This document shows, one piece after another, positions 37,889 through 46,953 of a DNA stretch of 64,000 nucleotides. This stretch comes from Gammaproteobacteria bacterium. Lineage in GTDB: Bacteria > Pseudomonadota > Gammaproteobacteria > Xanthomonadales > SZUA-36. Position numbers and translations under genes: made by a program. Within the stretch, counting starts at the first letter, position 1; each line of letters starts with the position of its first letter. Under the pieces are notes generated by a model. The model saw nothing but the letters and a program-made list of their open reading frames with translations, was not told where the DNA came from and did no database searches. The stretch covers positions 1 to 64,000 of the forward strand of contig JAJFLA010000052.1 of the NCBI GenBank assembly GCA_021772935.1. The letters are read 5' to 3'.

Positions 37889-39472
37889 TTAATCAACCCT
37901 GATACCCGCTTTTTCAAGGTGTTCCTTCAACGGTTGCAACTGTTTCGCGTACCGTGTCCATTTATTGACTGATTTGTTGTGGACTTTTTCCCGTACTTGC
38001 ACAGAACTTGCGGTAGCGCTGGGTGCTTCATTCTTATCAAAATCCAGGCAGGCCTGCTCAAACTCCAGTCCCAGCTTGTCCAGCAGGATACGTGTTTGGT
38101 TTTCCTGATCGCCCACCAAGGATTCGTATTCAACTTCGATGAGACGGTCTTTCAACACATCTCGCCAGTGACGACGCAGCCGATCATAGGCCACAAAGTA
38201 CTGACCCAAACCATCGAGCGAATAGGAAAACTTATAAGCCCATGTAAATACCTGTTTATACATTGAAAAACAAGAATCCATCGGGTTTCTACCAAGATGA
38301 ACGATACGCGCATTCGGCCAGGCTTTAGCGATCAACCCAAGAAAAAGAAAATTGAATGGCAGCTTGTCGATGAACATGGGCTTATCACCGAGTCTGTAGC
38401 TCACCGTGTCCAGATAGCCTTTTGCAATCAACGCCAAATCTTTTTTTGTTACGGCCTCAATCATCTCCGGATTCATGTTCTCAATACTCTGAATACCACT
38501 TTCCTTTCGCAATACCATCTGCAGAAACATCGTCTCACCAACACTTTCCACCTGTGAATGACTGGAAACAATTCGTTCGGTCAGCGTTGTGCCGGTACGC
38601 GGCAAACCAACGATAAATATCGGTGTTTTTTCGGTTTCATCTACTGTTGGTTTGCCTGTCTCGCTTGCCAGCCAGTCAGCACTGCAAACCTCGATGATTT
38701 TATCGATAAGTGCAATATCCGCAGCAACATCATAATTGGCAACACTGCTTACAGCGTCACCAGCCTTCTTGTAATACTCGAATGATTGCTGCCATTGCTC
38801 CAGGTCTTCCAGTTCCTTGCCCAGTGCGTAATACAAAAAGATATTTTTGTCCGCGGTATCTGCATTGCCCTGAAGAAGCGTCTCCATCTGTTCAATATGT
38901 GTGGTGTCCTTTGCCTTACCCAGCCGGGATAACTGGTAATGGTTCCGCCGGTGGTTTGGAAAACGTTTTAACAGCGTCCGGTAAATATCGCGGGCTTCTT
39001 CAATTTCCCCCAGGTAAACACTACAGGCGGCGAGGTTTGCCTGAAACAGGTCAACACCCGGCTGCAAAACGTTAGCTTTTTTAAACAAAGGCCAGGCTTT
39101 TTGGGGCATGCCGATTTCCGTGTAAACAGTGCCGGCCAAATCCAGGTACATAGGACTGTTGTCCAGCTTTCCTTCGTATTTTTCAAGAAGCGCGAGCACC
39201 TCATTGTTGCGCCGTGCAACCGAATACTGATTAGCCAGCTCAATTGCAGCATCATATCGATCTGCATCCAATGACAATGCCTTCTCAAATGCGGCCGCAG
39301 CTTTTGCAGGCCTTTGTGAAACTCTTTGAACGATACCAGTCAGAAAGTACCCCTCCGCGCTGTCGCTGTTTCGCAGGAGAATTTCATTGGCACAACTGGC
39401 GACTGTCGACCAATCCTGTGATTGAACGGCTCTTCTGGCCACATCGCTGATTTGTGAGAGTTCGATTTTCAT
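37889..39472 (-). CDS. TPR-containing sulfotransferase (tandem copy 2)
   Basis: This too is 527 residues and aligns end to end with copy 1 without apparent large gaps: TPR-like repeats to about 240, VGLPRTGTTLTERIVSSHSQ for the PAPS loop and HLGRNPMDSCFSMYKQ for the second PAPS motif. The first Arg of the latter motif (LRRNP in copy 1) is LGRNP here. The C-termini are nearly the same (KWxxxxxxLQPLKxxLExAGIxVD). This is a tandem duplication that has diverged. It is transcribed first in the pair and is divergent from the methyltransferase gene at 39577, with a shared promoter region. Confidence 0.88.
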   Translation of the reverse strand: MKIELSQISDVARRAVQSQDWSTVASCANEILLRNSDSAEGYFLTGIVQRVSQRPAKAAAAFEKALSLDADRYDAAIELANQYSVARRNNEVLALLEKYEGKLDNSPMYLDLAGTVYTEIGMPQKAWPLFKKANVLQPGVDLFQANLAACSVYLGEIEEARDIYRTLLKRFPNHRRNHYQLSRLGKAKDTTHIEQMETLLQGNADTADKNIFLYYALGKELEDLEQWQQSFEYYKKAGDAVSSVANYDVAADIALIDKIIEVCSADWLASETGKPTVDETEKTPIFIVGLPRTGTTLTERIVSSHSQVESVGETMFLQMVLRKESGIQSIENMNPEMIEAVTKKDLALIAKGYLDTVSYRLGDKPMFIDKLPFNFLFLGLIAKAWPNARIVHLGRNPMDSCFSMYKQVFTWAYKFSYSLDGLGQYFVAYDRLRRHWRDVLKDRLIEVEYESLVGDQENQTRILLDKLGLEFEQACLDFDKNEAPSATASSVQVREKVHNKSVNKWTRYAKQLQPLKEHLEKAGIRVD

Positions 39473-39516
39473 ATTAATTAGACCAGGTTCATGAGCACTG
39501 TAAAAAGTTGGGAGTA

Positions 39517-39543
39517 TTGTTATCGAATTACGATTGTTATACT
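39517..39543 (+). promoter_or_regulatory. Candidate promoter for the methyltransferase operon
   Basis: TTGTTA (39517-39522) and TATACT (39538-39543) are separated by 15 bp, which is short; TATTGT two bases upstream gives 17 bp. The -10 element is good. It lies 34 bp before the methyltransferase ATG in the divergent region. Confidence 0.4.
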
Positions 39544-39576
39544 AGTACATTAAGCCACGCAAACAATTCCAAACGC

Positions 39577-40548
39577 ATGAACAAACAAAACCCTGACAAC
39601 TCACAGGTAGCCAGTAGCTGGAACTCTTACTGGCACGGCACTGGCGATGTTGGCGCCTACTCAAGTGGTGGTGTCAACCACCCGGTTATCCTGGCATTCT
39701 GGAAAGATTTCTTTCAGAGTGTAAAACAGGATTACGCTCAACCAAGAGTCATCGACATCGCCAGTGGCAACGGTGCTGTGGTTGAACACGCGATGGCCGC
39801 ACTCGGTAATCAATACCCCGATTTCACCTGCCTGGACGTATCCGAAGCGGCTATTGCAAATATTCGCGGTAGGTTTCCCCAGGTAAACGGTATTGTTACC
39901 GATGCACGCAGCATTCCATATGATCAAGGCAGTTTTGACATTGCCACCAGCCAGTTTGGCGTTGAATACGCCGGTGTGGAGGCCATCAATGAGACTGCGC
40001 GTTTGCTGGCAGTCGGGGGGCGGCTTGCGTTTTTATTGCACAATCAGGCGGGTAGTATCCATCAGGAATGTTTGGAAAGCCTGGACGCCGTCGTTTGCTT
40101 GAAAGAATCCCGGTTTATTCCGTATGCAATCGAAATGTTCGACGCCGGTTTCAAGGCTGTACGTGGTGCGGATCGAACGGCGTATGAACTAGCTGCAAAA
40201 AATCTTGCGCCAGCGATCAGCGCACTTGAGGCCGTTATGAAAAAGTATGGTCAGCACGTTGCCGGCGATACCATATCTCGTCTTTATAATGATGTCGGCC
40301 AAATTCATGAGAGAATTCAACATTATGATCCAAGTGAGATTCTGGGCTGGCTGAATGAAATGGATGGCGAGCTTAACGCCTACGCAGGACGTATGTCATC
40401 CATGAGCAAGTCTGCCATCGACAGCGCATCATTTAAGCAAATACGCGAAGGACTCCGTAACCGGGGCCTCACGATAGACCGCGCAGAGCCTTTAGTTATT
40501 CCGAACCAGGAGCTGCCGTTGGCCTGGGTCCTCATCGCGACAAATTAA
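39577..40548 (+). CDS. Class I SAM-dependent methyltransferase
   Basis: This is a 323-residue protein; ATG 39577 (MNKQNPDNSQVASSW) was chosen over the longer open frame. Motif I is VIDIASGNGAV, followed by the acidic FTCLDVSEAAI and ATSQFGVEYAGV for motifs II and III, as in the UbiE/type-11 methyltransferases. The second half (after about residue 165) is helical and unique to this group. The substrate is unknown. It heads a plus-strand run of four genes and is a candidate tailoring enzyme in the sulfotransferase locus. Confidence 0.85.
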   Translation: MNKQNPDNSQVASSWNSYWHGTGDVGAYSSGGVNHPVILAFWKDFFQSVKQDYAQPRVIDIASGNGAVVEHAMAALGNQYPDFTCLDVSEAAIANIRGRFPQVNGIVTDARSIPYDQGSFDIATSQFGVEYAGVEAINETARLLAVGGRLAFLLHNQAGSIHQECLESLDAVVCLKESRFIPYAIEMFDAGFKAVRGADRTAYELAAKNLAPAISALEAVMKKYGQHVAGDTISRLYNDVGQIHERIQHYDPSEILGWLNEMDGELNAYAGRMSSMSKSAIDSASFKQIREGLRNRGLTIDRAEPLVIPNQELPLAWVLIATN

Positions 40549-40583
40549 ACACATTAATTGCTGATTAAAACAAGGTTACAGAT

Positions 40584-41039
40584 ATGGAAAAAAACACGGA
40601 AAAGCCGGGACGGAAAGAGCTGGACGTCTGGATAAAAAAGCAACTCGATGCAGCAGTGCGAAAATTGATGAAAGAGGGTGTTGTTGACAGCCTAATTGTT
40701 GAGGCAAAACCATCCTGGGTACTGCCATTTCAGATATTGATCGGCAAAATTCGTGCACAAGCCCAATCAAATGATTTCGAATGGTTTATTTGCGGTGAAG
40801 TTCCGACAGACTACGTGGCTGCTACCGCGGCATCTACACCCAGAGAGACAGCAAAACATTTTGCACTGAAATGGCAACTCGCTGCGGCCAGGCATGAAGA
40901 AAAGATGGCACAAGATCAAACTGAAACGACCGGGGAAACACAACAAGTTGATTCCAGCCGTCAACTCATCGGTCACGCGGAGGCATTGTATGAACTGGTA
41001 GAAATTGACGGCTTGTGGTTGACACAAAGCAATTCGTGA
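40584..41039 (+). CDS. DUF4826-like protein, function unknown
   Basis: This is a 151-residue predicted cytoplasmic protein. WIKKQLDAAVRKLMKEGVV, WVLPFQILIGKIRAQ, DFEWFICGEVPTDYV and STPRETAKHFALKWQLAA match the layout I know for DUF4826 (W-V/I-x-Q/K, then W-x-I-G-G-x-x-P-T-D, then A-R-E-x-x-x-H-F-x-L-x-W-Q). The family is widespread in gammaproteobacteria with no role assigned. It is 35 bp after the methyltransferase and 41 bp before the next gene, so it is in the same transcript. The tie to the locus may be accidental. Confidence 0.7.
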   Translation: MEKNTEKPGRKELDVWIKKQLDAAVRKLMKEGVVDSLIVEAKPSWVLPFQILIGKIRAQAQSNDFEWFICGEVPTDYVAATAASTPRETAKHFALKWQLAAARHEEKMAQDQTETTGETQQVDSSRQLIGHAEALYELVEIDGLWLTQSNS

Positions 41040-41080
41040 GCCATGCGCAACGTAAAAAACAGCTTTGATCCGGAAATAGA

Positions 41081-42157
41081 ATGCTCATAAAAACAACGGA
41101 TTTCCAAATTACCCCGTCGGCGTTGCTGTTTGACCCGGAATACTACATTTTTGATTTTATGCCGGAAAAGGATTTGACCAGATTTCTCGCGGTCGACGAA
41201 AGCAATCTGGCGCTTGCGCCTTTTGTGGACATTCGCTTTGAACCGCTTGCACAAGGTCGGTTTTCCATGTCCACAAAAGAATTATTGGCGCTGGAGGGAA
41301 CGCACAATATCCAGCGTCCTGAAACGGTCTTTATCTTTCATCATGCTTTTGTCTGTTCAACCTTGCTGGCACGTTGTCTGAATCAGATCGATGCTTTTTT
41401 CAGCCTCAAAGAACCCTGGATTTTAAGACGTCTGTCTGATTTTAAGCGCACACAGGGGCGGAAAATACCGCGTAATCAGTGGCGTAGAATGTTCACTTGT
41501 TATGTAAATCTACTGGCTAAAAACTATCACGGTGGCAGGACGCCCGTCATTAAGGTTACGAATGTAGCAAACAATCTGATCACAGACGTACGAAAATATC
41601 TGCCAACACGGAAAATTTTATACCTGTACTCTGATCTGGATAGTTTTTTAGTTTCAAACCTGAAAAAACCACACGACACCCAAATAAAAATGCCTGGTCT
41701 GGCGAATGCATTTCTGTCAGATGGTAATTTTGCACAGAGATTCCCTCATTTCAGTGATGTAAAAAAACTGTCTTTTCTGCAAGTATGCACGTTGATCTGG
41801 CTGATAAACCTATACAACTTCCAACGCAGCACCGCAAAGTTTGATCCGGCGCAGATTAGAACACTCAAAATGGAAGATTTCCTCGCTGATATGGCTGGAA
41901 GTTTGCATAGTCTCAGTCGCTTTTTTGGGCACAAGGTCTCGCCATCGGAGATCAAAAAAATGCTGGCCCCGGAAGTTACTCAAACAGATGCCAAACACCA
42001 GCACGTTTCTTATGGCAGGCACACAAAAGAGGCGGAACATGTGCAGGTTTTGAACAAGTACAGTGTTGAAATTGAAAAGGTTCAGCGCTGGATCACCCCC
42101 CTGATTGAGGAGCTCGGGGTGTTGGATTACTGCAGGAATAACCAACTTGGAAAATAG
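41081..42157 (+). CDS. Divergent sulfotransferase-like protein
   Basis: This is a 358-residue protein. VFIFHHAFVCSTLLARCLNQ has the position and hydrophobic frame of a sulfotransferase PAPS loop, but the Gly-Ser/Thr core is replaced (V-C-S-T-L-L where R-x-G-S/T-T is usual). A second segment, LPTRKILYLYSDLDSFLVSNLK, resembles the 3-prime phosphate motif. Such proteins are grouped with P-loop sulfotransferase-like families of unknown activity. It may still bind PAPS or may act as a pseudoenzyme partner of the true sulfotransferases here. It precedes a short ORF and the 2OG oxygenase. Confidence 0.65.
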   Translation: MLIKTTDFQITPSALLFDPEYYIFDFMPEKDLTRFLAVDESNLALAPFVDIRFEPLAQGRFSMSTKELLALEGTHNIQRPETVFIFHHAFVCSTLLARCLNQIDAFFSLKEPWILRRLSDFKRTQGRKIPRNQWRRMFTCYVNLLAKNYHGGRTPVIKVTNVANNLITDVRKYLPTRKILYLYSDLDSFLVSNLKKPHDTQIKMPGLANAFLSDGNFAQRFPHFSDVKKLSFLQVCTLIWLINLYNFQRSTAKFDPAQIRTLKMEDFLADMAGSLHSLSRFFGHKVSPSEIKKMLAPEVTQTDAKHQHVSYGRHTKEAEHVQVLNKYSVEIEKVQRWITPLIEELGVLDYCRNNQLGK

Positions 42158-42160
42158 ATA

Positions 42161-42217
42161 ATGACTGACTTTACCCATACGAACCCACTGGCTGAACGAA
42201 CCTGGGGAAACAAGTGA
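42161..42217 (+). CDS. Short ORF (18 codons) coupled to the oxygenase gene
   Basis: ATG 42161 lies 3 bases after the previous stop. The frame encodes MTDFTHTNPLAERTWGNK and ends in TGA that overlaps the oxygenase GTG as GTGA. The GGGG ribosome site of the oxygenase lies inside it. GGAAAATAGATA is a weak ribosome site for it. It could be a leader peptide for translational coupling, a small precursor peptide for the neighbouring enzymes, or chance. There is no Tyr, so it is not a tyrosine-sulfation substrate. Confidence 0.3.
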   Translation: MTDFTHTNPLAERTWGNK

Positions 42218-42933
42218 TAAATCCAAATCTGGACACAAGCAAGCTCGCTCAGTCATTTAGAATAGACGAACGGCTAATGATTGATAACTTTTTGCTGCCT
42301 GAAGCGGCGGAACGAGTTCACGATGCCTGTCTTGATAGTATTCCCTATAGCCTCCAGTATGTACTCGATGGACAGTACCAGAGCAAAAGCCCCGAGGAGA
42401 TTGCAAAGCTTAGCCCCCAGGAAGGGCAGGATATCAACACCAGGATTTCGGCAGCCGCGAGCCAGGGTGTCGGTTTTCTTTACGATGCTTACCTGAAAAG
42501 CAAAGTGAAAGCCGACCCGGAGCGAGCACATAATGAGAAGTTGGCATTTCTCCATCATGTTTTTAATTATATTTGCAGCGAAGAAGTCCTTTCCCGCATT
42601 CGCGATATTACCGGCGATGACGACATCACCGGGGCCGAACCGCAATATACACGCTTTTCACCCGGACACTTTCTCACTCGGCACCAGGACGTGGTGCCCG
42701 GAAGAGAACGACGTATTGTATTCATGCTCGGAATGAGCAAAGACTGGCATCCGGACTGGGGCGGTTTACTGCAATTTTATGAAGAAAATGGTACCCCCCG
42801 CGACGCCTGGGTACCCCGGTTTAATGTGTTGTCTATCTTCGCTGTGAAACATATACACGCGGTGACCTATGTCACGCCCTATGCAACAGCACCAAGACTA
42901 TGCTTATCCGGTTGGTTTGTGGCGAGGGCTTGA
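42214..42933 (+). CDS. 2-oxoglutarate/Fe(II)-dependent oxygenase (prolyl 4-hydroxylase-like)
   Basis: This is a 239-residue protein starting at GTG 42214; an in-frame TGA 19 bases upstream excludes a longer form. The jelly-roll domain has the iron ligands His157-x-Asp159 (RHQD), the distal His215 in HIHAVTYV, and Arg228 for 2-oxoglutarate. YTRFSPGHFLTRHQD and VFMLGMSKDWHPDWGGLLQF match the P4Hc/PKHD-type family that acts on peptidyl or small-molecule substrates. All catalytic residues are present. It is co-transcribed with the methyltransferase-sulfotransferase-like set and is convergent with the sulfotransferase at 42970. Confidence 0.85.
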   Translation: MINPNLDTSKLAQSFRIDERLMIDNFLLPEAAERVHDACLDSIPYSLQYVLDGQYQSKSPEEIAKLSPQEGQDINTRISAAASQGVGFLYDAYLKSKVKADPERAHNEKLAFLHHVFNYICSEEVLSRIRDITGDDDITGAEPQYTRFSPGHFLTRHQDVVPGRERRIVFMLGMSKDWHPDWGGLLQFYEENGTPRDAWVPRFNVLSIFAVKHIHAVTYVTPYATAPRLCLSGWFVARA

Positions 42934-42969
42934 AACAAAGGCTCTCTGGAAAACAGGTAAGTCTGCTAT

Positions 42970-43815
42970 TTACAGGAATTTCGGCGGGATGTATTTGAAC
43001 CTTTGCATTTGTTGTCGGTGACTTTCTACGATTCGCTCCACTTGCGCATCACTGAGTTCATCAACCCACTGGTTTTTCCGACCCTTACGAAAAAATTTCT
43101 TTGAATTCTGGCTGCACTCAATAAAACCTGTGTCCATTTCCTGTTTTTTTAATTCAGCAAAAGAAGAAAACTGGATAGCTCGCTTAATTCCATTCTTGTC
43201 TTTCCCTCGTCCCAGCAGCCTGGCAACCTGCCCAAAAGCCTTGAGTGGTTTATCCAACATATCCTCGTAACGTACCACCACGACCTGCTTGTGCGGCTTA
43301 CCGGTCCAGCTTTCAACATGATTGGACCATGAGCCGAGAAAGCTAACCATGTTTTCCATATTACTGGGTGTGCCGGTCTCTTCATTAGCCATAAAATTAA
43401 TAGCGTCATCAACAGCAAGACCAAAATGATCGGCCGTTGAAAGCACAACATCCAGGGGGTTTCTAACGATGTAAATTGCAGCCGACATAACAGAGACGTT
43501 ATGTAGTGGGTGGCCATTGAACTTGCCAAAGCGGTTGTGGGTCTTGGTGAAAATGCTGCCGCGTGGCCGTGAGGCCGCAATCTGGCGATGCACAGCGCTT
43601 TTGAGACTGATGATTTCTTCATCGTCGCATTCTTCCGGCGACTTGCCAGCCAGCATTGGTATATACCATCGTGGATCTGACTCGGATTCAAAATAGTCTG
43701 TCAGTATAGCGATCCGTCCCGGTTTTGAGGGCTGTTCTATCAGGTTATAAAGAAAGGCCCTTAGCCATGTATTACCGGATTTTGGATAAGTTGCAAGCCA
43801 GACAATGTTTCCCAT
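42970..43815 (-). CDS. PAPS-dependent sulfotransferase (classic sulfotransfer_1 type)
   Basis: This is a 281-residue enzyme. WLATYPKSGNTWLRAFLYNL is a textbook PAPS 5-prime loop (YPKSGNTW), TKTHNRF has the catalytic-base His of cytosolic sulfotransferases, and YIVRNPLDVVLSTADHFG is the 3-prime phosphate motif (RNP). KKFFRKGRKNQWVDEL near the C-terminus matches the conserved RKGxxxxW region. Acceptors of this type are hydroxyl or amine groups of small molecules or glycans. It is read toward the 2OG oxygenase and follows the TonB receptor terminator. Confidence 0.93.
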   Translation of the reverse strand: MGNIVWLATYPKSGNTWLRAFLYNLIEQPSKPGRIAILTDYFESESDPRWYIPMLAGKSPEECDDEEIISLKSAVHRQIAASRPRGSIFTKTHNRFGKFNGHPLHNVSVMSAAIYIVRNPLDVVLSTADHFGLAVDDAINFMANEETGTPSNMENMVSFLGSWSNHVESWTGKPHKQVVVVRYEDMLDKPLKAFGQVARLLGRGKDKNGIKRAIQFSSFAELKKQEMDTGFIECSQNSKKFFRKGRKNQWVDELSDAQVERIVESHRQQMQRFKYIPPKFL

Positions 43816-43939
43816 GCATCACACCTTCACGCAAATCAGGATAGAACCGAATGATTATCTCATCTTCAGATAGCATTATCAGACACCGACTTCAAAAGCA
43901 CATATATATCGAAGACATATTTAGATATTTTAAACAACA

Positions 43940-43965
43940 AAACCCCGGTTAAAAAACCGGGGTTT
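43940..43965 (-). terminator. Rho-independent terminator after the TonB receptor
   Basis: An 11-bp perfect stem (AAACCCCGGTT with AACCGGGGTTT) with a 4-base loop, followed on the minus strand by TTTTGTTGTTT. A second perfect GCCGCC/GGCGGC hairpin lies just before it at 43981-43996. Confidence 0.85.
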
Positions 43966-44031
43966 GTCTTGGATCTGCGAGCCGCCCTTAGGCGGCCCTT
44001 CTTCGTAACTAACTAAGCAATAACCAGCTTA

Positions 44032-46953
44032 TCAATAAGCCCACTTAAGGCGCAGGAAATACCCGGTACCAAACAAGCGGTAGGTTGATGGATCTGTGGA
44101 TCCATTAAAACCAGTTTCGATAAATGGTGGAGCTTTATCAGTGATGTTGGTGATACCAGCAGTTATGCTAGTTGTGCTACCAAATGAATCAAACGTGTAA
44201 CTGGCAGTTATATCATGATATAGGAAAGAGTTAATATCCTGAATATAGGTGCCATCCGGTCGGTTTCCGGCGCCACAATTACAGAAGGTATCCGCATCCA
44301 GACTACTGATGAACTCTGCCAGGTAATTGATTGTGAGATCATTCCTGGACCATGCAAAACTGAAGTTGGCTTTATCTTCAGCAAATGCAGCACCTTGTGC
44401 ACTACTATATCGACCGACAAAATCTTCTGATGGAACAGCGTCAGAATTCTGAATTTCACGATCCAAGTTGTGAGTCCACAAAAGAGAGGCCTTAAACAGA
44501 CCAATATCGGTTGCGGTATCCCAACGAAATTCTGTATCAATACCGCTGGCGGACTCAGTAGAAACATTCAGGTTAGCATTCAGAATGTTATTAATGGAAT
44601 AATCTGAATCGTTATTACGCGTAATCAATGCGCATGCAGCCGCATCCGAATTAAGATAACACTGGTCCAGGATAAATTGAACACCAAGTGCACCAATGCC
44701 CTCGTCCAGATCAATCTGCCAGTAATCAACAATCACAGTAAAGTTATGATCGCCAAACTCGGGTGTCCACACAACACCTGCTGTGAATGTTTCACCGGTT
44801 TCCGGCTGAAGGTCTGGATTACCACCAACACGTGCCAATACCTGTGTATCAGTCTGGTTACTCACCTGACTACAACCGGCTGGCAGTGTCTGTCCAGCGC
44901 CAATAGCACATGGGTCGGTAAACTGCGGGAAGCTGTCAACCACGCCACCGAACAAATTACCGATGGTCGGGGCCCGGAAAACAGTACCAAAGGTTGCTCT
45001 AAGCTTCAACGATTCTGCTGCTACTACCTCGAGACCTATCTGGTAGGTTTCGTCACTACCAAAGGCATCCCAATCGTCATAACGCACACCACCTTTTAAA
45101 TCGATTCTTTGTGTACCGTTATCATATAGCGGTGCCAGGAACTCACCATAAAAGGCGTTGTTAGTCAGGTGGCCGTCAGTACTCGCACCCACATTACCGG
45201 TTACCGCACCGATGGTCTTGGCCGAATCAAGAATAACAGCCAGCTCCTGTTTCCAGTAGCTCCAGCCAAAGGCCCAACCGATTTCACCACCTGGCAACTC
45301 AAAACTCGAGCCTGCCAGACTCGCACCGGCGGTACGCTGTCTTTGGCTGATGGAATCAATGGTATCAAGGCTGATGTAATCCAGCATCTCTTGAGTCAAT
45401 GTTGTAAGGGTGGGAGTACCACCCGCATCAACAACGCCACCACCGAACAAATTCAGAGGCACACAGCCCACGATTAAGGTAGATGGATTGTTGATGTCCG
45501 CATAACATTCAGGTGCGCCATCGCCATTTAGATCAGCTGATGGTCCCAAAGCATTAAACAGGCGACTTCCGGCAAATTGACCGAAGTCCCGACTTTGATT
45601 GTTGCGATGACCTTCATTGATGAAAACGTCCCAGTTCATATCGTTGAACTCGCCCTCAAGACCTGCAGTCCACTGATACTGGGTGATTTCTTGTTCAAAA
45701 CGACGATTGGTTTCGATCATACGCCGACGTGGATTAACCACAGGTTCATAGCGCAAAGATGTACCGTTGGCCGCATTGTAGGCATCAACTGCCCGGCGCA
45801 GGTAGAAGTTATCCTGAGAAATACCGGTAAAAGCTACGGTTTCTCCTGTATCCGGATCATCAAAAAAGCCGTTGAACATTGGATCGCCACCGGTAAACGG
45901 TAACGGTGCCAGTTGCTGTGCTGATTCGCGGAAATTGCCACGGAATTCTGAGTTAAAACGAATGTTGTCTGTCAGGTCAAAGTGACCTTCAGCAAATATA
46001 TTGGTTCGCTCATATGGTGTTTGCAGGAAGTTAACCGGCGCATAATTGTATGTACGACCATCGTGCGGAGTCATCAAACCAACTTCGTTGGGTGATGATG
46101 CCGGGGTACCGATCAGGAACAAACCCTGGGTTAAAAATGGCAGACGGCTCTCTGGAATACGTGAAGAACCAATCGGGTAACAACCACCTGTTGGCGTACC
46201 ATCGTAAGGTGCTGCAACCTGATTTTCGCAACCTTCAGGATAGATGTAGAACGAATTCTGCATGAAGTCCCAAGGTGTATCACGTTGGAAAGCTTCCTCT
46301 TGCTTCACAAACTCGGCACCAAAAACGAAGTTGCCCTTGTCAAACTCTCTACCGGCGATCAGTGAAAATGAATCCTGCTGACCTGCAGTGTCAAACCAGT
46401 CATTTGTCTGTGCAGTCACTTCGATGCCTGTGAAATCACGCCGAGTGATGATATTTACAACACCCGATACCGCATCAGCACCGTAGATGGCTGAAGCACC
46501 ATCTTTCAAAATTTCTACGCGTTCAATCATGGTTGACGGAATGGCCTGAAAATCACCACCATCTACAACACGTCTGCCGTTAACCATCGTCAGGGTACGG
46601 GATGTGCCCATACCGCGAAGGTCAATCGTTACTGAACCGTTACCACCATTGTTGGTCGTGGTACCGATAGGCGAACCAGACATGGAAGGTATGCTTTGTA
46701 GCAGATCACCAATATCGGTCAGACCCTGCATTTCCAAATCTGCTTGATCAAGAACGGTTACCGGGCTTGCGCTATCAATGTTTGCGCGCCTGATACGTGA
46801 ACCCGTGATAATCACCTCTTCAATCGCGAGATCTTCATCCGCATCCGCGTCGGCTTCCTGTGCGAAAACATTGGGTGCTGAAAAAGCCAGCACACCCGTG
46901 CTTACGCCCAGCGCGAGCTGAATCGCTAATTTTAAATTACTGTTTGTTGACAT
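44032..46953 (-). CDS. TonB-dependent receptor, large
   Basis: This is a 973-residue outer-membrane transporter. The signal peptide runs to about residue 31 (VFAQEAD). EEVIITGSRIRRANIDSASP is the start of the plug after an acidic stretch, and IERVEILKDGASAIYGADAV is the plug end. The barrel follows with Cys pairs in extracellular loops (GCENQVAAPYDGTPTGGCYP). There is no FecA-type STN domain, so no direct sigma signalling. The C-terminus ends LRLKWAY, typical of beta-barrel proteins. Receptors of this GSRI type in Alteromonas-, Sphingomonas- and Caulobacter-like groups often lie beside TPR-sulfotransferase or 2OG-oxygenase genes; ligand type is unknown. AGAGGA precedes the ATG. Confidence 0.94.
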   Translation of the reverse strand: MSTNSNLKLAIQLALGVSTGVLAFSAPNVFAQEADADADEDLAIEEVIITGSRIRRANIDSASPVTVLDQADLEMQGLTDIGDLLQSIPSMSGSPIGTTTNNGGNGSVTIDLRGMGTSRTLTMVNGRRVVDGGDFQAIPSTMIERVEILKDGASAIYGADAVSGVVNIITRRDFTGIEVTAQTNDWFDTAGQQDSFSLIAGREFDKGNFVFGAEFVKQEEAFQRDTPWDFMQNSFYIYPEGCENQVAAPYDGTPTGGCYPIGSSRIPESRLPFLTQGLFLIGTPASSPNEVGLMTPHDGRTYNYAPVNFLQTPYERTNIFAEGHFDLTDNIRFNSEFRGNFRESAQQLAPLPFTGGDPMFNGFFDDPDTGETVAFTGISQDNFYLRRAVDAYNAANGTSLRYEPVVNPRRRMIETNRRFEQEITQYQWTAGLEGEFNDMNWDVFINEGHRNNQSRDFGQFAGSRLFNALGPSADLNGDGAPECYADINNPSTLIVGCVPLNLFGGGVVDAGGTPTLTTLTQEMLDYISLDTIDSISQRQRTAGASLAGSSFELPGGEIGWAFGWSYWKQELAVILDSAKTIGAVTGNVGASTDGHLTNNAFYGEFLAPLYDNGTQRIDLKGGVRYDDWDAFGSDETYQIGLEVVAAESLKLRATFGTVFRAPTIGNLFGGVVDSFPQFTDPCAIGAGQTLPAGCSQVSNQTDTQVLARVGGNPDLQPETGETFTAGVVWTPEFGDHNFTVIVDYWQIDLDEGIGALGVQFILDQCYLNSDAAACALITRNNDSDYSINNILNANLNVSTESASGIDTEFRWDTATDIGLFKASLLWTHNLDREIQNSDAVPSEDFVGRYSSAQGAAFAEDKANFSFAWSRNDLTINYLAEFISSLDADTFCNCGAGNRPDGTYIQDINSFLYHDITASYTFDSFGSTTSITAGITNITDKAPPFIETGFNGSTDPSTYRLFGTGYFLRLKWAY

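Noticed and set aside
41042-41086. 14-codon ORF overlapping the start of the degenerate sulfotransferase
   Set aside because: It has no ribosome site, no overlap logic and is shorter than the oxygenase leader ORF; chance is the best explanation.
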